DNA from: Cellulosimicrobium cellulans
Lineage (GTDB): Bacteria; Actinomycetota; Actinomycetes; Actinomycetales; Cellulomonadaceae
Length of the DNA: 64,000 nucleotides
Direction: 5' to 3'
NCBI RefSeq assembly: GCF_006539945.1
Contig: NZ_BJNZ01000015.1
Location: 39,864-103,863, forward strand
The notes beneath the pieces were generated by a model, which did not search any database, had not been told where the DNA came from, and was given only the letters and a program-made list of their open reading frames with translations. Numbering within the stretch: position 1 is the stretch's first letter; the number at the start of each line of letters is the position of its first letter. Positions 59,982 through 64,000 of this stretch are shown here, one piece after another. The translations under genes were made by a program, and so were the position numbers.

Positions 59982-60980
59982 TCAGGGCGTCGGGACGGCG
60001 TCGAACACCGCGTCCACGAGCTGCTCCGGCGGCACGTTGTTCGCGAGCGCGTCGAACGTGCGCACCAGGCGGTGGCGCAGCACCGAGTAGCGCACGGCCT
60101 TGATGTCGTCCGGGATGACGTACGCGCGGCCCGCGAGGATCGCGAGCGCCTGGCCCACGCGCATGAGCGCGATGCCGCCGCGCGGCGACGCGCCCACGCG
60201 CACGTGGCGGTCGAGGCCGGGGATCGGGCGCGGGCCGGAGAGGCGTGTCGTGTTGATGAGGTCGACGACGTACCGCTTGATCGAGTCGTCCACGTACACG
60301 TCGTCGACGAGGCCGCGCAGGAACCGGACGTCGTCGAGCGAGATCGGCTGCGCGGTGAGGGGCTGCGTCATCTGCCCGGTCGCGATGCGCTGGAGGATCT
60401 CGAGCTCCTGCGGCGGCGTCGGGTAGGTGAGCACCTCCTTCATGAGGAAGCGGTCCATCTGGGCCTCGGGCAGCACGTACGTGCCCTCCTCCTCGATGGG
60501 GTTCTGCGTCGCGAGCACCATGAACGGGTCCGGCAGCGCGAAGTTCTCGCCGCCGATCGACGTCTGCTTCTCCTGCATCGCCTCGAGCATCGCCGACTGC
60601 GTCTTGGCCGACGAGCGGTTGATCTCGTCGAGCAGCACGACGTTGGCGTGCACCGGACCGAGCTGGGTCGTGAACTCCCCGGTCGCGTAGTTGAAGATCT
60701 GCGTGCCGACGATGTCGTTCGGCATGAGGTCGGGCGTGCACTGGATGCGGTGGAACGACCCGTCGACCGCCGCGGCGAGCGTCTGCGCCGCCGTCGTCTT
60801 GGCGAGCCCCGGCACGGACTCGAGCAGGATGTGCCCGCCCGCGAGGAGCGAGCTGACGAGCGCCGTGCGCAGCGCGTCCTGGCCGACGACGCGCTGGTCG
60901 AAGACCTGGCCGACGCGCTTGAGCAGGTGGCTCGCGCGGTCGAGGTCCTGCGTCGAGATGCTGCCGTGCCCTGCGGCCAT
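59982..60980 (-). CDS. MoxR-family AAA+ ATPase
   Basis: This 332-residue AAA+ ATPase has Walker A E-S-V-P-G-L-A-K-T-T (54-63), Walker B V-V-L-L-D-E-I-N-R and sensor-1 T-Q-N-P-I-E-E-E-G-T. MoxR proteins act as chaperones with vWA partners. GGAGGACG lies upstream of the ATG. It heads the minus-strand operon moxR-DUF58-DUF4381-like-vWA-vWA-TPR. The divergent region 60981-61226 should hold its promoter. Confidence 0.93.
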   Translation of the reverse strand: MAAGHGSISTQDLDRASHLLKRVGQVFDQRVVGQDALRTALVSSLLAGGHILLESVPGLAKTTAAQTLAAAVDGSFHRIQCTPDLMPNDIVGTQIFNYATGEFTTQLGPVHANVVLLDEINRSSAKTQSAMLEAMQEKQTSIGGENFALPDPFMVLATQNPIEEEGTYVLPEAQMDRFLMKEVLTYPTPPQELEILQRIATGQMTQPLTAQPISLDDVRFLRGLVDDVYVDDSIKRYVVDLINTTRLSGPRPIPGLDRHVRVGASPRGGIALMRVGQALAILAGRAYVIPDDIKAVRYSVLRHRLVRTFDALANNVPPEQLVDAVFDAVPTP

Positions 60981-61226
60981 CGATCGTCCTCCGGGTCGTG
61001 CGTGGGTCGTGCGGGTGTGGTCCCGTGCGCGGCCGGAGGGGTGGACGGAGCGTCGCGAGCCCCCGGCGAACCCGGCCCAGTATGCCAGCGCGACCCCGCC
61101 GGACCGGGCGTCGTCCACAGGTCCGGGTGGGGAGAGGTCCCCACCGGTCCTCCGCTCGGCCGGCCCTGGGAGACGTCTCGCGCGCATGCCGGGAATGTCA
61201 CGCGGGCGCCGGGAGGTTGGGCTGTC

Positions 61227-61733
61227 ATGAGCACCGACGCCGTCGGCACGACCGACGCCACCGCCGCCGCCACGTCCCCCGACACCGTCGCCGGGCTCGG
61301 CGATCCCGCGCTCCTCGCTCTCGTCACCGCGCGCCACCAGGGCGTCCTCGCGACCGTCAAGAAGGACGGCCGACCACAGCTCTCCAACGTGCTGTACGCG
61401 TGGGACGCAGAGGCGGGCGTCGCGCGCGTCTCCGTCACCGCCGACCGCGCCAAGACCCGCAACGCCGCACGCGACCCGCGCGTCTCGCTCCAGGTGAGCG
61501 CCGAGGACTTCTGGAGCTACGCCGTCGTCGAGGGTGACGCCGAGCTGAGCGCGGTCGCGCTGGACCCGCACGACGCCGCCGCCGACGAGCTCGTCGAGAC
61601 GTTCCGCGCCGCCTCCGGGAGCGAGCACCCCGACTGGGAGGAGTTCCGGCGCGCGATGGTCGCCGACCGCCGCCAGGTGCTGCGCGTGCGGGCCACGCGC
61701 GTCTACGGGATGGCCCGGCTCCCGCAGCCGTGA
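61227..61733 (+). CDS. PPOX-fold F420/FMN-dependent oxidoreductase
   Basis: This 168-residue protein has the split-barrel pyridoxamine phosphate oxidase-like fold: G-V-L-A-T-V-K-K-D-G-R-P-Q-L-S-N-V-L-Y-A-W and K-T-R-N-A-A-R-D-P-R-V-S-L-Q-V. Small actinobacterial members often use F420 or FMN. Cofactor and substrate cannot be told from sequence. The N-terminal 25 residues are low complexity. GGGAGG lies upstream of the ATG. Confidence 0.82.
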   Translation: MSTDAVGTTDATAAATSPDTVAGLGDPALLALVTARHQGVLATVKKDGRPQLSNVLYAWDAEAGVARVSVTADRAKTRNAARDPRVSLQVSAEDFWSYAVVEGDAELSAVALDPHDAAADELVETFRAASGSEHPDWEEFRRAMVADRRQVLRVRATRVYGMARLPQP

Positions 61734-61775
61734 CGCGATGACCGCAGGGGGTCGCGCGCTCGATACCCTGGTGCG

Positions 61776-63923
61776 GTGACCACGACTGCCCTGCGCCGCG
61801 CGCCGTCGGACGCCCGACCCGCGAACCCGTGGTGGCTCGTCCTCGCCGGTCCGTTCGCCGTCGTCGTCGCCGTCGTCGCGGTGCTCGCCGCCGGCGCGTT
61901 CTCGGCCGCGTTCACCGTCCCGGCCGGCTTCCCCGACCCGGGTGCGCTCGCGCGCCTCGGCACCCCGGTCGTCACGGTCCTCACCGAGCTCTCCGTCGCG
62001 CTGACGCTCGGCTCGCTCGTCCTCGCGGCGTGCGTGCTGCCCGCCGGGACGCCGGTCCGCAAGGCGCTCGGGGTCGCGGGCGCGTCGGCCGCGACGTGGG
62101 CCGTGCTGGCGGTCCTGCAGGTCGTGCTGCGCTACTCCTCGATCTCGAGCACGCCCGTCACGGGCCCGACGTTCGGCGACCAGCTCGGCCTGTTCGTCTC
62201 GCAGGTCAGCCTCGGGCGCAACTACCTCGCGATCGTCGTCGTCGCCGCGCTGACGTCCGCCGCCGCGCTCGCGGTGCGCAGCGCGACGGGCGCGATGTGG
62301 ACGGCCGCGCTCGCGCTCGTCGCGATCGCGATGCAGGCCAACACGGGTCACGCCGCGGGCGCGGTGAGCCACGAGCTCGCCGTCTCCTCGATGTTCCTCC
62401 ACCTGGCCGGCGCCGCGCTGTGGGTCGGTGGCCTGGGGACGCTCGCCGTCGTGCGCGTCCGCGGCGGGCTGGGACGCGCGGACTTCGCGGCGTCCGTCGC
62501 GCGGTACTCCGCGATCGCGCTGTGGTGCTACGTCGCCGTCGCCGTCTCGGGGATCGCGAACGCGAGCATCCGCGTCGACACGCTCGCGGGCCTCACCACC
62601 GACTACGGCATCCTCCTGCTCACCAAGCTCGCGCTCCTGCTCGTCCTGGGGGCCGTCGGGTTCGCGCACCGCGAGCTCGTCGTGCGGCGGCTCTCCGGCC
62701 CGACGGCGGCCGCGCGGCCGGGCGCCGACCGTGCCTCGTCGAAGGGTTCCTCGAAGCCCGCGGCGAAGGCCTCGTCGAACGGCTCGTCGAGCAGGGCGGC
62801 GACGTCGTCGTCCACGGGCGCGAAGGGCGCCGCCGCGGAGGGCACGCGCTGGCTGTTCTGGCGCCTCGTCGCGGTCGAGCTCGCGATCATGGGCGCGGTG
62901 TCCGGCGTCGCCGTCGCGCTCGGGTCGACCGCGCCGCCGGTGCCGCAGGAGGAGCCGCTCGACACCTCCGCCGCGTACCAGGTGACGGGGCACGCGCTGC
63001 CGCCGGAGCCGACGCTCGCGCGCTGGTTCACCGAGTGGCGCTGGGACCTGCTGCCCGCCTTCGCGTGCGTCGCGGCGCTCGTCGTCTACCTGCGCTGGGT
63101 GCGTCGCCTCGCGAAGCGCGGCGACTCCTGGTCGGTGGGCCGCACGGTCTCGTGGTGCATCGGCATCCTCGTCCTGTTCTGGGTGACCTCGGGCGGGCCG
63201 GCCATGTACGGCCACGTGCTGTTCAGCGCGCACATGGTGCAGCACATGATCCTGGCCATGGTCGTGCCGATCTTCCTCGTGCTCGCCGCGCCCGTGACGC
63301 TGCTCCTGCGTGCGGTGCCGCCGCGCAAGGACGGGTCGCGCGGCCCGCGCGAGTGGGTGCTCGCGATCGTGACGTCGCGCGTGGGCCAGTTCTTCGCCAA
63401 CCCGATCGTCGCCGCGGTGAACTTCGCCGGCTCGATGATCGTCTTCTACTACACGCCCGCGTTCGAGTACGCCCTGACGACGTACGCCGGGCACCTCGCG
63501 ATGCTCGCGCACTTCACGCTCGCGGGGTACCTGTTCGCCAACGCGCTCGTCGGGATCGACCCGGGCCCGCACCGGCCGCCCTACCCGCAGCGCCTGCTCC
63601 TGCTCTTCGCGACCATGGCCTTCCATGCGTTCTTCGGTGTCGCGCTGACCTCGGGCGAGGTGCTGCTCGTGCCCGAGTGGTTCGGTCTGCTCGGCCGCGA
63701 GTGGGGTCCGAGCGCGATCGCCGACCAGCAGCGTGGCGGCGGCGTCGCCTGGGGCATCGGCGAGCTCCCGACGCTCATCCTCGCCATCGTGGTCGCGGTC
63801 ATGTGGACACGCTCCGACGAGCGCGAGGCCCGGCGGAGCGACCGCCAGGCCGACCGCGACGGCGATGCCGAGCTCCAGGAGTACAACGCCATGCTCGCCG
63901 AGATGTCGAAGCGCGACGACTGA
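61776..63923 (+). CDS. CopD-CtaG fusion membrane protein (cytochrome oxidase assembly/copper import)
   Basis: This 715-residue protein joins a CopD-like copper-resistance domain (about eight N-terminal helices, to about 300) to a CtaG (caa3-type oxidase assembly) domain in the C-terminal half, which has H-M-V-Q-H-M-I-L-A-M and A-F-H-A-F-F-G. A Ser/Ala/Lys-rich linker (about 308-352) separates them. It would deliver or insert copper into cytochrome oxidase. The distance from the csoR operon shows they are separate copper systems. Start at GTG 61776. Confidence 0.9.
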   Translation: MTTTALRRAPSDARPANPWWLVLAGPFAVVVAVVAVLAAGAFSAAFTVPAGFPDPGALARLGTPVVTVLTELSVALTLGSLVLAACVLPAGTPVRKALGVAGASAATWAVLAVLQVVLRYSSISSTPVTGPTFGDQLGLFVSQVSLGRNYLAIVVVAALTSAAALAVRSATGAMWTAALALVAIAMQANTGHAAGAVSHELAVSSMFLHLAGAALWVGGLGTLAVVRVRGGLGRADFAASVARYSAIALWCYVAVAVSGIANASIRVDTLAGLTTDYGILLLTKLALLLVLGAVGFAHRELVVRRLSGPTAAARPGADRASSKGSSKPAAKASSNGSSSRAATSSSTGAKGAAAEGTRWLFWRLVAVELAIMGAVSGVAVALGSTAPPVPQEEPLDTSAAYQVTGHALPPEPTLARWFTEWRWDLLPAFACVAALVVYLRWVRRLAKRGDSWSVGRTVSWCIGILVLFWVTSGGPAMYGHVLFSAHMVQHMILAMVVPIFLVLAAPVTLLLRAVPPRKDGSRGPREWVLAIVTSRVGQFFANPIVAAVNFAGSMIVFYYTPAFEYALTTYAGHLAMLAHFTLAGYLFANALVGIDPGPHRPPYPQRLLLLFATMAFHAFFGVALTSGEVLLVPEWFGLLGREWGPSAIADQQRGGGVAWGIGELPTLILAIVVAVMWTRSDEREARRSDRQADRDGDAELQEYNAMLAEMSKRDD

Positions 63924-63936
63924 CCCACCCCCTTTC

Positions 63937-63999
63937 CCGCCGAACACGACATGAGGGTCGTTATGGAGCCCATAACGACCCTCATGTCGTGTTCGGCGG
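63937..63999. repeat. Large intergenic palindrome, GAACACGAC family, best copy
   Basis: Perfect 30-bp arms (63937-63966 and 63970-63999) with a 3-nt AGC loop, starting 13 bases after the CopD-CtaG stop. It runs to the window edge, and shares CGAACACGACATGAGGGTCG with the copy at 24969-25023. Confidence 0.95.
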
Positions 64000-64000
64000 C

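Noticed and set aside
61126..61145. Small hairpin (GGTGGGGA/TCCCCACC) in the moxR-PPOX divergent region
   Set aside because: An 8-bp stem is common at this GC content and its position does not indicate a clear role.

Overview
This window looks like chromosomal DNA from a very high-GC Gram-positive actinobacterium, most likely a member of the Micrococcales near Cellulosimicrobium, Cellulomonas or Isoptericola. That placement is inferred from base composition, third-codon-position bias, frequent GTG starts, many 4-bp ATGA or GTGA gene overlaps, GlnR-type boxes and the form of the haem gene cluster. No rRNA, tRNA, phage or transposase gene was seen. Coding density is high and most genes are ordinary core functions. 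The unusual content lies in small repeats and in a few accessory clusters.

Layout. 1-2416: copper homeostasis operon csoR-copZ-copA on the minus strand, cut by the left edge, with two CsoR-type operators. 2562-5008: three plus-strand envelope genes. 5180-14054: tetrapyrrole cluster, with hemA on plus and hemE-hemG and hemC-hemD-hemB-hemL on minus. 14064-22044: Ppx/GppA phosphatase, CoA transferase, secreted M23 peptidase with SH3 repeats, a WXG100-like secretion candidate, Nudix hydrolase and a Tat-exported GHL10-type glycosidase. 22253-24935: PadR regulator with two paralogous membrane proteins sharing a 161-bp identical segment. 25058-30289: purB, a WXG-like protein paired with an alpha/beta hydrolase, a holin-like membrane protein and a hisC-type aminotransferase. 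30376-33519: a complete lactococcin-972-type bacteriocin locus (precursor, DUF1430-type membrane protein, ABC ATPase). 33971-37807: 2-oxoacid dehydrogenase E1 alpha, E1 beta and E2 behind a triple TACG-N4-CGTA palindrome. 38363-51114: assimilatory nitrate and nitrite reduction with siroheme supply, under two GlnR boxes. 51264-54414: MFS exporter, quinone reductase and SoxR around a textbook SoxR box. 54425-60980: GNAT acetyltransferase, then a MoxR-DUF58-vWA (Bat-like) operon. 61227-63923: PPOX-fold flavoprotein and a CopD-CtaG fusion.

How the parts work together. HemA and HemL make 5-aminolevulinate, HemB, HemC and HemD make uroporphyrinogen III, and HemE and HemG carry it toward haem. The same uroporphyrinogen III feeds the CobA/CysG fusion and the CbiX chelatase, which make the sirohaem needed by NirB. 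NarK imports nitrate, the molybdenum reductase with its FAD/[2Fe-2S] partner makes nitrite, and NirBD makes ammonium. Copper handling appears at both ends: CsoR-CopZ-CopA on the left and CopD-CtaG on the right.

Most novel signals. (1) A 21-bp (seven-codon) tandem repeat at five loci, three intergenic and two translated in frame inside copA and hemD. (2) A 64-bp palindromic element inserted in the same reading frame inside hemG and the nitrate reductase gene, recalling Rickettsia palindromic elements. (3) A family of about 60-bp intergenic palindromes built on GAACACGAC...GTCGTT, in four copies. (4) The bacteriocin locus. (5) Two WXG100-like proteins without visible secretion machinery.
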